Source: Vibrio ichthyoenteri ATCC 700023
Lineage (GTDB): Bacteria > Pseudomonadota > Gammaproteobacteria > Enterobacterales > Vibrionaceae
Length of the DNA: 64,000 bases
Assembly (NCBI RefSeq): GCF_000222605.1
Contig: NZ_AFWF01000031.1
Coordinates: 25,717 to 89,716 of the forward strand
Direction: 5' to 3'
Shown here: piece after piece, positions 37,973 through 48,955 of the stretch
How positions within the stretch are numbered: position 1 is the first letter of the stretch
Layout: each line of letters starts with the position of its first letter
Notes under the pieces: generated by a model
Told to the model about the DNA's origin: nothing
The model's input: only the letters and a program-made list of their open reading frames with translations
The model's database searches: none
Made by a program: the position numbers and the translations under genes

Positions 37973-40297
37973 ATGTCTCTCTTTATTCATTATTGGACAT
38001 TAGCGTCATTCGCTACCTTGATCATAACCACACCCATTTGGCCAAGTATGCCTGTGTGGGGTTGGTCAGTTCCTTGCCTAGTTTGGCTATTGCTTAGTTT
38101 CTATTGTAGAAGGCTTCGATGGGGCTGTGGAATTGCCTTGGCACTAATCGTGATTTTGACTAGTAGCAATTTGTTGCTCCATCAATCAAACACCCTGTTT
38201 CAAGCCGGTTCGAATATTATCATAAATGCTGAAGTTGACAGTCTTTTTAAGCCAATTAAGCATGGCTTTCAAGGGATAGCCTCGGTTAGATCAATCAATG
38301 GTGAAAGATTGAGCTACCTTTCTCGACCTAAAGTCTACTTAATCACCCCCAAAAATCTACAGCTAGGCGATCGGATAACCGCTCAAGTGAGAATTAAACC
38401 GGTTGTCGGCGTGCTCAATGAAGTGGGTTTTGACCGAGAGAAATACGCCGTAAGCCAAAGCGTCACAGGGGCGGCATCAATAAACACTAAGCACTCCTAT
38501 TTCATTCAAAGCACCGCGTCGTTACGACAATTTTTATTTAACCGGATGTTTCAGGCCTCTAAATCTTTTAGTAGCCAAGGTTTGTTGTTGGCATTGAGCT
38601 TCGGTGAGCGAGGATATATTCCATCCAGTCAATGGCACGCGTTACAACAAAGTGGGTTGAGTCATCTGATAGCCATTTCTGGCTTGCACGTGGGGATTGC
38701 GTTTTCAGTTGGTTGGCTAATTGGTTTCGCTTTACTGCGTGCTGGCGGTAAAAAAGTGTGGTTGCCGCTTATTTTCGGCGGCGCGGCCGCGTTAGGTTAT
38801 GCTTGGTTGGCGGGATTTGCGATACCGACTCAGCGCGCATTAATGATGGTTGGCGTGTTGATGCTGCTTCAATTGACTCGTATTCATACCTCTTATCGCT
38901 TTACTTGGTTGCTGGTGGTGTGTGTATTGTTGCTTGGCGACCCTTTTGCCAGCTATGCCGCGAGTTTCTGGCTCTCGATTAGTGCGGTGGCGATTATCTT
39001 TCTGTTCCTCTCTTGTCGATTGCAGATACGCTCAGGGCTGCTTAAAGCGATATTCATGCAGCTTTGCCTCGTGGTGGTGATGGCATTGCTTGTTGCATGG
39101 CTCTACTTGGGGTTGAGTCTTCATGCCTTTCTCTACAACCTTGTTTTTGTGCCGTGGTTCAGCTTTGTTGTCATTCCATTATTGCTGCTCTCAGTCGTAT
39201 TGTCAGTGGTGGTTATTGCGGGGGCTCCTCTGCTAACACAGTGGCTAATCAACCTGGTTGATTGGTCTTTGATTCCGATGGACTTAGCTCTGTCGTTTAG
39301 TGATAGCTTGTGGTTTGAGCTTTCTAATCAGCAAGTATTATGGCTTATTGCTGCGCTGATGTTGTGCAGTCTAGGTTTCATCGTTTCTCGCCAAGCATGG
39401 TGCATTTTGCTATTGAGCGTCATTTTTACCTTGAGCACACGAACACAAAATCCTGAGTGGCGGATGGACTTGCTTGATGTTGGTCATGGGCTGGCGATAG
39501 TGATAGAGAAAAACCAGCACGCACTACTTTATGATACAGGTGCTGCTTGGCAGCGAGTGAATCGGGCTACGTCATTGGTCTCTAGCTCTCAGACGCGTGA
39601 TACGCTCTTTTCTCAAGGTAGCTATGCGCAGCAACTGCTCATACCGTTGTTGACGGCGAGGGGGACAACCTTAGATGGTGTGTTGATCAGTCATTTTGAT
39701 AATGATCATGCTGGTGGATTAGCGGCGATCGTTGATCGTTGGCCAGATGTCCGAATTTGGGCGAGCCAAAGCGCAGTTGCATCGCAACACAAGATCGAAG
39801 CGTGTATTGCTGGGAATAGTTGGCGCTGGCAGGGAATTGATATTGATGTGCTCTGGCCTCCGCAACTTGCCTCTCGCGCTTATAATCCACATTCATGCGT
39901 GGTGCGTTTATATGACAGTGAGCATGACCATTCAATTTTGTTAACGGGCGATATTGAAGCGGTTGCGGAGTGGATGTTATTACGACAATCCCCATCGTTG
40001 GCCAGTGACGTGATTATTGTTCCCCATCATGGCAGTAAAACCTCCTCTTCTTCGGCCTTTATTGCCAAGGTTTCACCGCAATTAGCGCTATCTTCGTCAG
40101 CGTTCCAAGGGCGGTGGCTGTTGCCGAGTCCTGCGGTAAAGGCGCGCTACCTGGATGCTGAAGCGAATTGGTTTGATACCGGCAGTTCAGGGCAGATATC
40201 ACTCTATTATCGCGGCAAAAATCGCCGCTTGGTGGCATTGCGTTCAAGCAAAGGGCTGGCATGGTATAGGCAGATGCTGCGTAAGCGAGTAGAATAG
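37973..40297 (+). CDS. comEC: ComEC/Rec2 DNA-uptake channel protein
   Basis: Inner-membrane channel carrying single-stranded DNA into the cytoplasm during natural transformation, a chitin-induced trait in vibrios. I choose MSLFIHYWTL at 37973; 774 aa. N-terminal helices and OB-like DUF4131 region (about 1-190). The ComEC channel core includes LSHLIAISGLHVGIAFSVGW and PTQRALMMVG. A C-terminal metallo-beta-lactamase-like domain carries SHFDNDHAGG, LLTGDIE and PHHGSKTSS. msbA follows 32 bp later. Confidence 0.93.
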   Translation: MSLFIHYWTLASFATLIITTPIWPSMPVWGWSVPCLVWLLLSFYCRRLRWGCGIALALIVILTSSNLLLHQSNTLFQAGSNIIINAEVDSLFKPIKHGFQGIASVRSINGERLSYLSRPKVYLITPKNLQLGDRITAQVRIKPVVGVLNEVGFDREKYAVSQSVTGAASINTKHSYFIQSTASLRQFLFNRMFQASKSFSSQGLLLALSFGERGYIPSSQWHALQQSGLSHLIAISGLHVGIAFSVGWLIGFALLRAGGKKVWLPLIFGGAAALGYAWLAGFAIPTQRALMMVGVLMLLQLTRIHTSYRFTWLLVVCVLLLGDPFASYAASFWLSISAVAIIFLFLSCRLQIRSGLLKAIFMQLCLVVVMALLVAWLYLGLSLHAFLYNLVFVPWFSFVVIPLLLLSVVLSVVVIAGAPLLTQWLINLVDWSLIPMDLALSFSDSLWFELSNQQVLWLIAALMLCSLGFIVSRQAWCILLLSVIFTLSTRTQNPEWRMDLLDVGHGLAIVIEKNQHALLYDTGAAWQRVNRATSLVSSSQTRDTLFSQGSYAQQLLIPLLTARGTTLDGVLISHFDNDHAGGLAAIVDRWPDVRIWASQSAVASQHKIEACIAGNSWRWQGIDIDVLWPPQLASRAYNPHSCVVRLYDSEHDHSILLTGDIEAVAEWMLLRQSPSLASDVIIVPHHGSKTSSSSAFIAKVSPQLALSSSAFQGRWLLPSPAVKARYLDAEANWFDTGSSGQISLYYRGKNRRLVALRSSKGLAWYRQMLRKRVE

Positions 40298-40329
40298 AAA
40301 GATTATTGTAAAAAGAATAAAGCACTTCT

Positions 40330-42081
40330 ATGTCTCTAGATCAAGATGAAACAACGTGGCAAACCTTTCAACGTTTGTGGGCGTATATCCGTTTGTACAA
40401 GCTCGGTTTGTCAGCTGCGGTTGTAGCCTTAATCATCAACGCTGTCGCTGATACTTACATGGTTTCACTATTAAAGCCTTTGTTGGATGAGGGTTTTGGT
40501 AATGCTGAATCGAATTTTCTACGCACTTTACCTTTTATTATCTTTGGCATGATGATCGTCCGTGGTTTAAGTGGGTTTGTTTCTACTTACTGCCTAAGCT
40601 GGGTGTCGGGCAATGTTGTCATGCAAATGCGCCGCGCTATTTTTAGTCAGTTTATGCACATGCCTGTCGCGTACTTTGATAAAGAGTCGACCGGCGGCTT
40701 ATTGTCTCGCATTACTTATGATTCGGAACAAGTTGCGGGTGCGACCAGCCGTGCTTTAGTCAGTATTGTCCGTGAAGGTGCAAGTATTATTGGTCTATTG
40801 ACGCTGATGTTCTGGAACAGTTGGGAACTGTCATTAGTGCTTATTGTGGTGGCGCCAGTCGTTGCGTGGGCAATCAGCGTGGTTTCTAAGCGCTTTAGAA
40901 AAGTGTCGAAAAGCATGCAAGACACCATGGGCCATGTTACGTCGTCGGCTGAGCAAATGCTAAAAGGCCATAAAGTGGTGCTGAGCTACGGTGGACAAGA
41001 AGTGGAGCGTGAGCGCTTTGACTCGGTCAGCAACCGAATGCGTCAACAGTCGATGAAATTGGTTTCGGCGCAAGCAGTGGCTAACCCAGTGATTCAGTTG
41101 ATTGCCTCAACCGCTTTGGTGACAGTACTATTTTTAGCCAGTGTTGATTCAATTCGTGAAACACTGACTCCAGGTACCTTTACGGTTATCTTTTCGGCGA
41201 TGTTCGGTCTGATGCGTCCTTTGAAAGCGTTGACTAACGTTACTTCTGATTTCCAACGCGGTATGGCGGCAAGCCAAACCTTATTCGCCTTGATCGATTT
41301 AGACACCGAACAAGACAATGGTAAGTTTGAAAGCCAAAATGTTCGCGGTGACGTTGAAGTGAAAGACGTGACGTTTACTTATGGTGGTAAAGAAAAACCT
41401 GCACTATCAAACGTCTCGTTTACCATTCCACAAGGTAAGACTTTAGCTCTGGTCGGTCGTTCAGGCTCAGGTAAGAGTACTATCGCCAACTTGTTTAATC
41501 GTTTTTACGATGTTGATTCCGGCTCGATTAGCTTGGATGGCCATGATGTGCGTGATTACACGCTTAAAAATCTTCGTAGCCACTTTGCTTTGGTTTCACA
41601 AAACGTCCATTTGTTTAACGATACCATCGCCAATAACATTGCATATGCGGCAACTGAAAAATACACCCGTGAGCAGATCGAGCACGCAGCACGTTTAGCG
41701 CATGCGATGGATTTCATCGATAAGATGGATGCAGGGCTTGATACTGTGATTGGTGAAAACGGTGCGAGTTTGTCTGGTGGTCAACGTCAGCGTATTGCGA
41801 TTGCCCGTGCGTTGCTGCGTGATGCACCGGTACTGATTCTTGATGAGGCGACTTCTGCGCTGGACACTGAATCTGAAAAAGCGATTCAAGCTGCACTGGA
41901 TGAGCTACAAAAAGATAAAACCGTATTGGTGATTGCACACCGTCTTTCAACCATTGAGAAAGCCGATCAAATTTTGGTGGTGGATGAAGGTGAGATTGTC
42001 GAACGTGGTAGCCATCAAGAACTGATTGCGCTTAAAGATGGTGCGTATTCTCAATTACACCGTATTCAATTTGGTGGTTAA
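40330..42081 (+). CDS. msbA: Lipid A ABC flippase MsbA
   Basis: Inner-membrane exporter that flips core-lipid A to the periplasmic face. 583 aa (E. coli 582). Six-helix ABC exporter domain (about 20-310), then the ATPase with Walker [15 protein letters not shown]-loop [11 protein letters not shown], signature [15 protein letters not shown], Walker [13 protein letters not shown] and VIAHRLST. It precedes lpxK by 3 bp, the conserved msbA-lpxK pair. Confidence 0.97.
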   Translation: MSLDQDETTWQTFQRLWAYIRLYKLGLSAAVVALIINAVADTYMVSLLKPLLDEGFGNAESNFLRTLPFIIFGMMIVRGLSGFVSTYCLSWVSGNVVMQMRRAIFSQFMHMPVAYFDKESTGGLLSRITYDSEQVAGATSRALVSIVREGASIIGLLTLMFWNSWELSLVLIVVAPVVAWAISVVSKRFRKVSKSMQDTMGHVTSSAEQMLKGHKVVLSYGGQEVERERFDSVSNRMRQQSMKLVSAQAVANPVIQLIASTALVTVLFLASVDSIRETLTPGTFTVIFSAMFGLMRPLKALTNVTSDFQRGMAASQTLFALIDLDTEQDNGKFESQNVRGDVEVKDVTFTYGGKEKPALSNVSFTIPQGKTLALVGRSGSGKSTIANLFNRFYDVDSGSISLDGHDVRDYTLKNLRSHFALVSQNVHLFNDTIANNIAYAATEKYTREQIEHAARLAHAMDFIDKMDAGLDTVIGENGASLSGGQRQRIAIARALLRDAPVLILDEATSALDTESEKAIQAALDELQKDKTVLVIAHRLSTIEKADQILVVDEGEIVERGSHQELIALKDGAYSQLHRIQFGG

Positions 42082-42084
42082 GCT

Positions 42085-43092
42085 GTGATTGAAAAGCTTT
42101 GGTTTGAGAACCATCCGCTCAAGTATTTGCTATGGCCACTGTTGTGGCCGCTGAGTAAGCTATTTGGCCTGATTAGTCGTTCACGTCGCCAAGACTATCA
42201 AAATGCTAAAAAAGCGACCTATCGCTCGCCAGTGCCAATCATTATCGTCGGCAATATTACGGCTGGTGGTAATGGTAAAACGCCAATGGTGATTTGGCTG
42301 GTAGAGAAACTGCAAGCACTTGGCTATAAACCGGGTGTTGTTTCTCGAGGCTATGGCGCTAAAGCACCGAGTTATCCATTGCTCGTTGATAGCCAAACGT
42401 CGACGGCTTATTGTGGTGATGAGCCAAAACTCATTTTCAAACGCACCCATGCGCCGGTTGCGGTGGACCCAGTGAGAGCAAACGCAGTCAAAGCGTTATT
42501 GCCACTCGGTGTGGACATAATCATTACCGATGATGGTCTGCAGCATTATGCTTTAGAGCGTGATATTGAGTTTGCGGTGGTGGACGGGAAGCGTCGTTTT
42601 GGCAATCAACAATTACTGCCTTTAGGGCCATTGCGTGAGAGTGTTGAGCGTCTTACTGAGGTTGATTTTGTGATCACCAATGGTGGCCAAGCACTGGTTG
42701 GGGAAGCGGCAATGACTTTAACGCCAAGTTTGGCTGTTAATATGAAAACCCGTGAACAAATCCCAGTTAGCCAGCTAAAACAATTGGTCGCAATGGCGGG
42801 TATTGGTCATCCTCCACGCTTTTTTAATACTTTAGAACAGTTGGGTGCCGATTTGGTCCATTGCCAAGGTTTTGCCGACCATCAGGATTTCGCCATTGAG
42901 CAATTGCGTGAATTAGCTACGCGCGGTTCACATCTAATTATGACAGAAAAAGATGCGGTAAAATGTGTCGAAGCGGCGCAAGAAAACTGGTGGTATTTGC
43001 CTGTTTCAGCGACGTTTTCTCAACATGACGAACAGCGTATTTTAGAACGAATTAATCAAATAAAGGAACATTATGGATCACCGTCTGCTTGA
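42085..43092 (+). CDS. lpxK: Tetraacyldisaccharide 4'-kinase
   Basis: Phosphorylates the 4' position of the lipid A precursor at the inner membrane. It starts with GTG ([18 protein letters not shown] follows), 335 aa. An N-terminal membrane-anchoring helix, then the P-loop [16 protein letters not shown] at about residues 57-72, plus [12 protein letters not shown] and MTEKDAVKC. It overlaps ycaR by 20 bp. Confidence 0.96.
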   Translation: MIEKLWFENHPLKYLLWPLLWPLSKLFGLISRSRRQDYQNAKKATYRSPVPIIIVGNITAGGNGKTPMVIWLVEKLQALGYKPGVVSRGYGAKAPSYPLLVDSQTSTAYCGDEPKLIFKRTHAPVAVDPVRANAVKALLPLGVDIIITDDGLQHYALERDIEFAVVDGKRRFGNQQLLPLGPLRESVERLTEVDFVITNGGQALVGEAAMTLTPSLAVNMKTREQIPVSQLKQLVAMAGIGHPPRFFNTLEQLGADLVHCQGFADHQDFAIEQLRELATRGSHLIMTEKDAVKCVEAAQENWWYLPVSATFSQHDEQRILERINQIKEHYGSPSA

Positions 43093-43252
43093 AATCGTTG
43101 CGTGCCCTGTGTGCAAAAGCAAACTGACTTATGATAAAGACAAACAAGAGTTGATTTGCAAAGCGGATCGCCTTGCTTATCCAATCAAAGAAGGCATTCC
43201 AATGCTGTTAGAGCCGGAAGCGCGTTCTATGAGCATGGATGAGGGACGATAA
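43073..43252 (+). CDS. ycaR: YcaR/Trm112 family small protein
   Basis: 59-aa protein starting [18 protein letters not shown], with one CxxC (C11/C14) and a later cysteine ([12 protein letters not shown]), then GIPMLL. This is the UPF0434/Trm112-like family found between lpxK and kdsB in E. coli and Vibrio. It overlaps the lpxK end by 20 bp, and its stop overlaps the kdsB ATG by one base (TAATG). Role unknown. Confidence 0.92.
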   Translation: MDHRLLEIVACPVCKSKLTYDKDKQELICKADRLAYPIKEGIPMLLEPEARSMSMDEGR

Positions 43253-44007
43253 TGTCATTTACGGTTGTTATTCCTGCTCGTTTCCAATCGACGCGTTTGC
43301 CAGGTAAGCCGCTTGCAGACATTGGTGGCAAGCCGATGGTGCAATGGGTTTATGAGCAAGCGATACAAGCGGGCGCTGACCAAGTGATCATTGCCACTGA
43401 TGATGAGCGTGTTGAGCAAGCCGCTAAAGCGTTTGGCGCGCAAGTGTGTATGACTTCACCTAACCATGAATCAGGCACTGAGCGTTTAGCTGAAGTGGTT
43501 GAACTGATGGGGATCGCTGATGATCACATCATCGTTAATGTTCAGGGTGACGAGCCATTAATTCCCCCATCAATCATCGCTCAAGTGGCAGAAAACTTGG
43601 CGAATAGCCAAGCGCCTATGTCGACACTTGCGGTCGAAATCAGTGATGAAGCGGAAGTGTTTAATCCAAATGCAGTAAAAGTGCTCACTGACAAAGATGG
43701 TTACGCGATGTACTTTAGCCGAGCGACGATTCCTTGGGATCGTGACAACTTTGCTAATAACAAGACCATTGCTCAGCCATTACTGCGCCACATTGGCATC
43801 TATGCCTACCGTGCCGGCTTCATTAATACTTATATTAACTGGCAGCCAAGTGCGTTAGAAAAAGTTGAATGTTTAGAGCAGCTTCGCGTGTTGTGGTACG
43901 GTGAAAAAATTCATGTCGCAGTGGCTAAAGAAGCACCTGCTGCAGGGGTGGATACGCCGGAAGATTTGCAAGCGGTGCGCGATATTATCGCTAGTCGTAA
44001 AGCGTAG
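43252..44007 (+). CDS. kdsB: 3-deoxy-manno-octulosonate cytidylyltransferase
   Basis: Activates KDO to CMP-KDO for LPS inner-core synthesis in the cytoplasm. 251 aa. N-terminal nucleotide-binding signature [30 protein letters not shown] in overlapping pieces, [11 protein letters not shown], and [10 protein letters not shown]. Last of the msbA-lpxK-ycaR-kdsB unit, followed by a terminator. Confidence 0.97.
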   Translation: MSFTVVIPARFQSTRLPGKPLADIGGKPMVQWVYEQAIQAGADQVIIATDDERVEQAAKAFGAQVCMTSPNHESGTERLAEVVELMGIADDHIIVNVQGDEPLIPPSIIAQVAENLANSQAPMSTLAVEISDEAEVFNPNAVKVLTDKDGYAMYFSRATIPWDRDNFANNKTIAQPLLRHIGIYAYRAGFINTYINWQPSALEKVECLEQLRVLWYGEKIHVAVAKEAPAAGVDTPEDLQAVRDIIASRKA

Positions 44008-44031
44008 GTCTTTAAACGGGAAATAGAGATG

Positions 44032-44059
44032 AAAGGGGCTCAAGCGAGCCCCTTTTTTT
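44032..44059. terminator. Terminator of kdsB
   Basis: AAAGGGGCTC-AAGC-GAGCCCCTTT, followed by TTTT on the plus strand; the minus strand has a short T-run too, towards the converging spoVR gene. Confidence 0.88.
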
Positions 44060-44118
44060 GATCATAATGCCGTTAGATCAGGTCTATTATCAACCATGAC
44101 ATTTAACCGCTGAAAGCA

Positions 44119-45663
44119 CTAAATGCCCGAGTCATATTGATTTCGCTGTGGACATGAACCAATGATTTCCCGACGTCCAGTATCTTTGACTTCTTCGAGA
44201 ATAATATCGAAGCCCCACAAGCGATAGAGGTGCTTTAGAACCTCGTTAGCGCTGTCATGCAATGGAATTCTGTCATGTGGTACGTATTGCAACGTCATTG
44301 AGCGGTCACCGCGTACATCAATGTTAAACACTTGAATGTTGGGTTCGAGGTTACTGAGATTGTATTGAGCCGCCAGTTTTTCACGAATGGCTCTATACCC
44401 CATATCGTCATGAATATGGCTGATTTCAACATAGTTTTTACGGTCATCATCAACGATCGAAAACAGTTTAAAATCACGAATTAATTTCGGTGATAAATAT
44501 TGGCTAATAAAGCTCTCATCTTTAAAGTTGTGCATGGCGAAATGCAAAGCATCCAACCAATCAGTGCCCGCTAATTCTGGGAACCACTCTTTGTCCTCAT
44601 CAGTGGGTTCTTCGCAAATTCTGCGTATATCACGAAACATTGCAAACCCTAAAGCGTATGGGTTTATGCCGCTAAAATAAGGGCTGTTGTACGCGGGTTG
44701 GGCAACCACGCTGGTATGGCTGTGCAGAAACTCAAGGATAAAGCGCTCAGAAACCACACCTTCATCGTACATGTGATTTAAAATGGTGTAGTGCCAGAAG
44801 GTCGCCCAACCTTCATTCATCACCTGCGTTTGCTTTTGCGGATAAAAGTATTGGCTCACTTTACGTACGATGCGCACCGTTTCTCGCTGCCAAGGCTCCA
44901 ATAGCGGGGCGTGTTTTTCAATAAAGTAGAGGATGTTTTCTTGTGGTTCAGAAGGGAAGCGAACTTTACAATCCTCTTCTTTTTCTGCCGATTTGGGCAC
45001 GGTACGCCATAGATCGTTAACCTGTGATTGGAGATAGGCTTCGCGTTCATCTTGACGGAGCTTTTCTTCCGCGATAGATATTTTTTCTGGGCGCTTATAG
45101 CGATCGACACCGTAGTTCATTAAGGCATGACAAGAGTCGAGTAGGTCCTCAACCTCAGCGACACCATATTTTTCTTCGCACTCGGTGATGTACTTTTTAG
45201 CGAACAGCAAGTAGTCAATGATCGAGCCCGCGTCTGTCCATGTTTGAAACAGATAGTTGCCTTTGAAAAATGAGTTGTGGCCGTAACAGGCATGCGCCAT
45301 CACCAGTGCCTGCATCGTGACGGTGTTTTCTTCCATCAAGTAGGCAATACACGGATTAGAATTAATGACGATTTCGTACGCTAGCCCCATTTGGCCATGT
45401 TTATAACCTTGTTCAGTTTGGATGAATTTTTTACCAAACGACCAATGGTTGTAATTGATGGGCATGCCGATACTTGAATAAGCATCCATCATTTGTTCCG
45501 AGGTAATCACCTCAATTTGATTGGGGTAAGTGTCGAGGCGATAGTGTTCAGCGACACGTTTGATTTCGACGTGATAGCGCTCAAGCAGGCTGAATGTCCA
45601 ATCTGGCCCATCGGGAAGTAGCTTACTGTTGTTCTTAGTCGGCTTTTTAGTTGTGGTTGTCAT
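44119..45663 (-). CDS. ycgB: SpoVR family protein (YcgB)
   Basis: 514-aa cytoplasmic protein of the SpoVR family. Recognisable segments are DWTFSLLERYHVEIKRVAEHYRLD (in part), the histidine-rich MAHACYGHNSFFKGN, MNEGWATFWHYTILN and NPYALGFAMFRDIRRI. The biochemical role is unknown. The prkA-yeaH-ycgB group is widespread and in enterobacteria is linked to stationary phase and nitrogen stress. It starts 9 bp after yeaH ends. Confidence 0.92.
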   Translation of the reverse strand: MTTTTKKPTKNNSKLLPDGPDWTFSLLERYHVEIKRVAEHYRLDTYPNQIEVITSEQMMDAYSSIGMPINYNHWSFGKKFIQTEQGYKHGQMGLAYEIVINSNPCIAYLMEENTVTMQALVMAHACYGHNSFFKGNYLFQTWTDAGSIIDYLLFAKKYITECEEKYGVAEVEDLLDSCHALMNYGVDRYKRPEKISIAEEKLRQDEREAYLQSQVNDLWRTVPKSAEKEEDCKVRFPSEPQENILYFIEKHAPLLEPWQRETVRIVRKVSQYFYPQKQTQVMNEGWATFWHYTILNHMYDEGVVSERFILEFLHSHTSVVAQPAYNSPYFSGINPYALGFAMFRDIRRICEEPTDEDKEWFPELAGTDWLDALHFAMHNFKDESFISQYLSPKLIRDFKLFSIVDDDRKNYVEISHIHDDMGYRAIREKLAAQYNLSNLEPNIQVFNIDVRGDRSMTLQYVPHDRIPLHDSANEVLKHLYRLWGFDIILEEVKDTGRREIIGSCPQRNQYDSGI

Positions 45664-45672
45664 CGTGCCTCC

Positions 45673-46944
45673 CTAAGCGTTTTCTTTTCTGAATAGTTCC
45701 CTAAAGACAGGGAAAATATCATCAACACTTCGTATGTTTTTCATCGCGAAATTGCCAAACGCGCCTTCGAGTTTTTCGTATTCGTGCCACAAGGTTTGAT
45801 GCGAGCGGCGCGTGATCTCGATATAAGAAAAGTACTGACATTTTGGCAGTAGGCCTTCTTGCATCAATTCTCGGCAACGCGGCGAATCGTCCGCCCAGTT
45901 ATCACCGTCAGAAGCTTGTGCAGCATAGATATTCCATTGCCCCACAGGGAAGCGGTCGGCGATGATTTCATTCATCAATCGCAATGCACTCGATACGATG
46001 GTGCCACCGGTTTCTTGTGAGTAGAAAAACTCATGCTCGTCGACTTCCTTGGCTTGCGTATGGTGACGAATAAACACCACTTCGACATTTTCATAGGTGC
46101 GGGTTAAAAACAGGTAAAGTAGTACGTAGAAGCGCTTGGCGATATCTTTGGTGGCCTGATCCATTGAGCCTGAGACATCCATGACACAAAACATCACCGC
46201 TTGGCTTGATGGAATAGGGCGGCGCTCGTAGTTTTTAAAACGCAAATCAAAGGTGTCGATGAACGGCACACTATCAATTTTTTTACGTAATGCTTGGATT
46301 TCTTCTTTCAGGCGGCGCTCTTCGATAAGCAGCGCGGGCTCTTGATTTTGAATGCGGTCTAACTCATCTTCGAGCTCACGCATCATACGACGTTTACCCG
46401 CGGTCATCGCGGTTCGACGCGCCAAGGATTGTTGCAGTGATTTAACGATTGCTATATTCGCTGGCACACCGGCCGTTTGATAACCCGCACGGTGTGTTTT
46501 CCACTCCGTAATTTTGTTGACCTGCGTTTTCTCTAAATTCGGCAGGGCAAGATCTTCAAACAGGATATCGAGATATTCATCTTTAGAGATCTGAAACACA
46601 AACTCGTCTTGGCCTTCGCCATCCGGGCTCGCTTCCCCTTCACCGGCACCACCACCTTGTCCACCGCCTTTCGGCCGTTCAATTTTATCGCCTTTGATGA
46701 ACTGGTCATTACCCGGATGCACGCGCTCTTTGACGCCGCCTTGTCCTTGATGAAAAATGGGTTCGTTGATGTCTTTATGTGGAATCGCAACGTCTTCACC
46801 AGTTTCAGTATTGGTGATTGAGCGACGGTTGACCGCATCAGCTACCGATTCCTTGATTTTCTCTTTATGACGACGAATAAAGCGCTGTCTGTTAACGGCA
46901 CTTTTATTCTTTCCGTTCAGTCGTCTATCGATAAATTGCGCCAT
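45673..46944 (-). CDS. yeaH: YeaH family VWA-domain protein (DUF444)
   Basis: 423-aa partner of the PrkA kinase. The basic N-terminus ([23 protein letters not shown] in parts) is followed by a Gly-rich linker ([17 protein letters not shown]) and a von Willebrand A domain with a metal site ([17 protein letters not shown]). AGGGG precedes the ATG. Two strong hairpins lie between prkA and this gene. Confidence 0.92.
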   Translation of the reverse strand: MAQFIDRRLNGKNKSAVNRQRFIRRHKEKIKESVADAVNRRSITNTETGEDVAIPHKDINEPIFHQGQGGVKERVHPGNDQFIKGDKIERPKGGGQGGGAGEGEASPDGEGQDEFVFQISKDEYLDILFEDLALPNLEKTQVNKITEWKTHRAGYQTAGVPANIAIVKSLQQSLARRTAMTAGKRRMMRELEDELDRIQNQEPALLIEERRLKEEIQALRKKIDSVPFIDTFDLRFKNYERRPIPSSQAVMFCVMDVSGSMDQATKDIAKRFYVLLYLFLTRTYENVEVVFIRHHTQAKEVDEHEFFYSQETGGTIVSSALRLMNEIIADRFPVGQWNIYAAQASDGDNWADDSPRCRELMQEGLLPKCQYFSYIEITRRSHQTLWHEYEKLEGAFGNFAMKNIRSVDDIFPVFRELFRKENA

Positions 46945-46975
46945 GATTCACCCCTTATTTACCATCGTATTTGTT

Positions 46976-47034
46976 CCCTCATTGACGGCGTTAATCCGTC
47001 AATGAGGGGTAAGTCCGCTGTTAAGAGGACTTAC
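46976..47034 (-). other. Two abutting perfect hairpins at the prkA-yeaH junction
   Basis: The first stem, CCCTCATTGACGG with CCGTCAATGAGGG (46976-46988 and 46996-47008), is 13 bp with a 7-nt loop. The second, GTAAGTCC with GGACTTAC (47009-47016 and 47027-47034), is 8 bp and overlaps the prkA stop codon. No T-run follows on the minus strand, so I read them as mRNA stability or processing structures rather than a terminator. Confidence 0.6.
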
Positions 47035-48955
47035 GAACGCGGAGATACCATTCAGATAGTAGGCGTACTTGTTTCTCGGTGTAGCCTTTCTCCATCATAC
47101 GAGCGACGAAGTCGTCATGTTTCTTCTGATCTTCAGAAGAGGTTTTACTGTTAAAGGAAATCACTGGAAGCAGCTCTTCAGTATTAGAGAACATTTTCTT
47201 CTCGATGACGGTACGGAGTTTTTCATAACTGGTCCATACAGGATTGGAACCGTTGTTATTGGCTCTAGCACGCAGTACGAAATTGACGATCTCATTACGG
47301 AAGTCTTTTGGATTACTGATGCCCGCCGTTTTTTCAATTTTCTCTAGCTCATTGTTGAGCGCCGAGCGGTCGAACAATTGGCCGGTCTCTGGATCACGGT
47401 ATTCTTGATCCTGAATCCAGAAGTCAGCATAGGTGACATAGCGGTCAAAGATATTTTGGCCGTACTCGGAATAGGATTCTAAGTAAGCGGTTTGAATCTC
47501 TTTGCCGATGAATTCCACATAGCGGGGAACCAAATAGCCCTTCAAGAACTCAAGGTATTTTTCTGCGACTTCTTGCGGGAACTGCTCTCGCTCAATTTGT
47601 TGTTCAATGACATAGAACAGGTGGACTGGGTTTGCAGCCACTTCTGTCTGATCAAAGTTAAATACGCGTGATAGGATCTTAAATGCAAAACGGGTTGAAA
47701 GGCCTGACATCCCTTCATCCACACCGGCGTAATCACGATACTCTTGATAGCTTTTCGCTTTAGGATCGGTGTCTTTAAGGGTTTCACCATCGTAAACCCT
47801 CATTTTCGAAAATACGGATGAATTTTCAGGCTCTTTTAGACGCGATAAGATACTAAACTGCGACAACAGGTCGAGTGTGCTTGGTGAGCATGGCGCATTA
47901 GATAGCTCTGAGTGATCAAGCAGCTTTTGATAAATTTTGACTTCTTCCGAAACACGCAAACAGTAAGGTACCTTGACGATGTACACACGGTCGAGAAACG
48001 CTTCGTTGTTTTTGTTGTTACGGAAAGTCTGCCATTCTGACTCATTTGAGTGCGCGAGAATCATGCCATCAAATGGGAGAGCAGAGAGGCCCTCAGTACC
48101 GTTGTAGTTACCTTCTTGCGTTGCTGTTAGCAATGGATGTAGCACTTTCAGTGGTGCCTTAAACATCTCGACAAATTCCATCACACCTTGGTTCGCTTTA
48201 CACAACGCGCCAGAGTAGCTGTATGCATCTGGATCATCTTGCGAGAAGTGCTCAAGCATGCGGATATCGACTTTACCGACCAGCGATGAGATATCTTGGT
48301 TGTTTTCATCACCCGGTTCGGTCTTCGCAATCGCTAATTGGTCGAGAATCGAAGGACGGACTTTAACCACTTTGAATTTGGTAATGTCACCACCGAAGTC
48401 ATGCAAGCGTTTTGCAGCCCATGGTGACATGATTGAGCGTAGGTAGCGTTTTTCGATACCATATTCTTGCTTGAGCAATTCACCATCTTCCGCGACATCA
48501 AATAAGCAAAATGGATGGTCATTGACCGGGCTACGTTCGCCATCAGCAGAAAGCATGTATACCGGAACTTGTTGCATTAGTGCTTTGAGTTTCTCGGCTA
48601 ACGATGATTTACCGCCACCAACGGGGCCAAGTAGATAGAGGATTTGCTTCCGTTCTTCTAAACCTTGTGCGGAGTGTTTTAGATAGGAAACGATTTGTTC
48701 TATGGCATCTTCCATGCCGTAAAAGTCTTTGAATGTTTCATAACGTGAAATAACACGATTTGAAAAGATGCGACTTAGATGAGGATCTTGAGCTGTATCA
48801 ATGACCTCCGGCTCACCTATCGCCATAAGCAAACGCTCAGCTGCGTTGGCGTATGCGCTTTTGTCATCTTTACATAGTGCTAAGAAATCTTGTAAAGATA
48901 ACTCCTCATCCTTGGCTGCTTCATAGCGCGCTTGGAAATGGTCGAAAATGCTCAT
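47021..48955 (-). CDS. yeaG: PrkA family serine protein kinase (YeaG)
   Basis: 644-aa kinase with an N-terminal AAA-like domain (P-loop LLGPVGGGKSSLAEKLK near 108-124) and a C-terminal PrkA domain. The start MSIFDHFQARYEAAKDEE follows AGGGGAAA. PrkA/YeaG acts in stationary-phase and nutrient-stress responses; sigma-S or sigma-54 control is known elsewhere but I see no clear promoter of either type here. First gene of prkA-yeaH-ycgB. Confidence 0.94.
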   Translation of the reverse strand: MSIFDHFQARYEAAKDEELSLQDFLALCKDDKSAYANAAERLLMAIGEPEVIDTAQDPHLSRIFSNRVISRYETFKDFYGMEDAIEQIVSYLKHSAQGLEERKQILYLLGPVGGGKSSLAEKLKALMQQVPVYMLSADGERSPVNDHPFCLFDVAEDGELLKQEYGIEKRYLRSIMSPWAAKRLHDFGGDITKFKVVKVRPSILDQLAIAKTEPGDENNQDISSLVGKVDIRMLEHFSQDDPDAYSYSGALCKANQGVMEFVEMFKAPLKVLHPLLTATQEGNYNGTEGLSALPFDGMILAHSNESEWQTFRNNKNNEAFLDRVYIVKVPYCLRVSEEVKIYQKLLDHSELSNAPCSPSTLDLLSQFSILSRLKEPENSSVFSKMRVYDGETLKDTDPKAKSYQEYRDYAGVDEGMSGLSTRFAFKILSRVFNFDQTEVAANPVHLFYVIEQQIEREQFPQEVAEKYLEFLKGYLVPRYVEFIGKEIQTAYLESYSEYGQNIFDRYVTYADFWIQDQEYRDPETGQLFDRSALNNELEKIEKTAGISNPKDFRNEIVNFVLRARANNNGSNPVWTSYEKLRTVIEKKMFSNTEELLPVISFNSKTSSEDQKKHDDFVARMMEKGYTEKQVRLLSEWYLRVRKSS

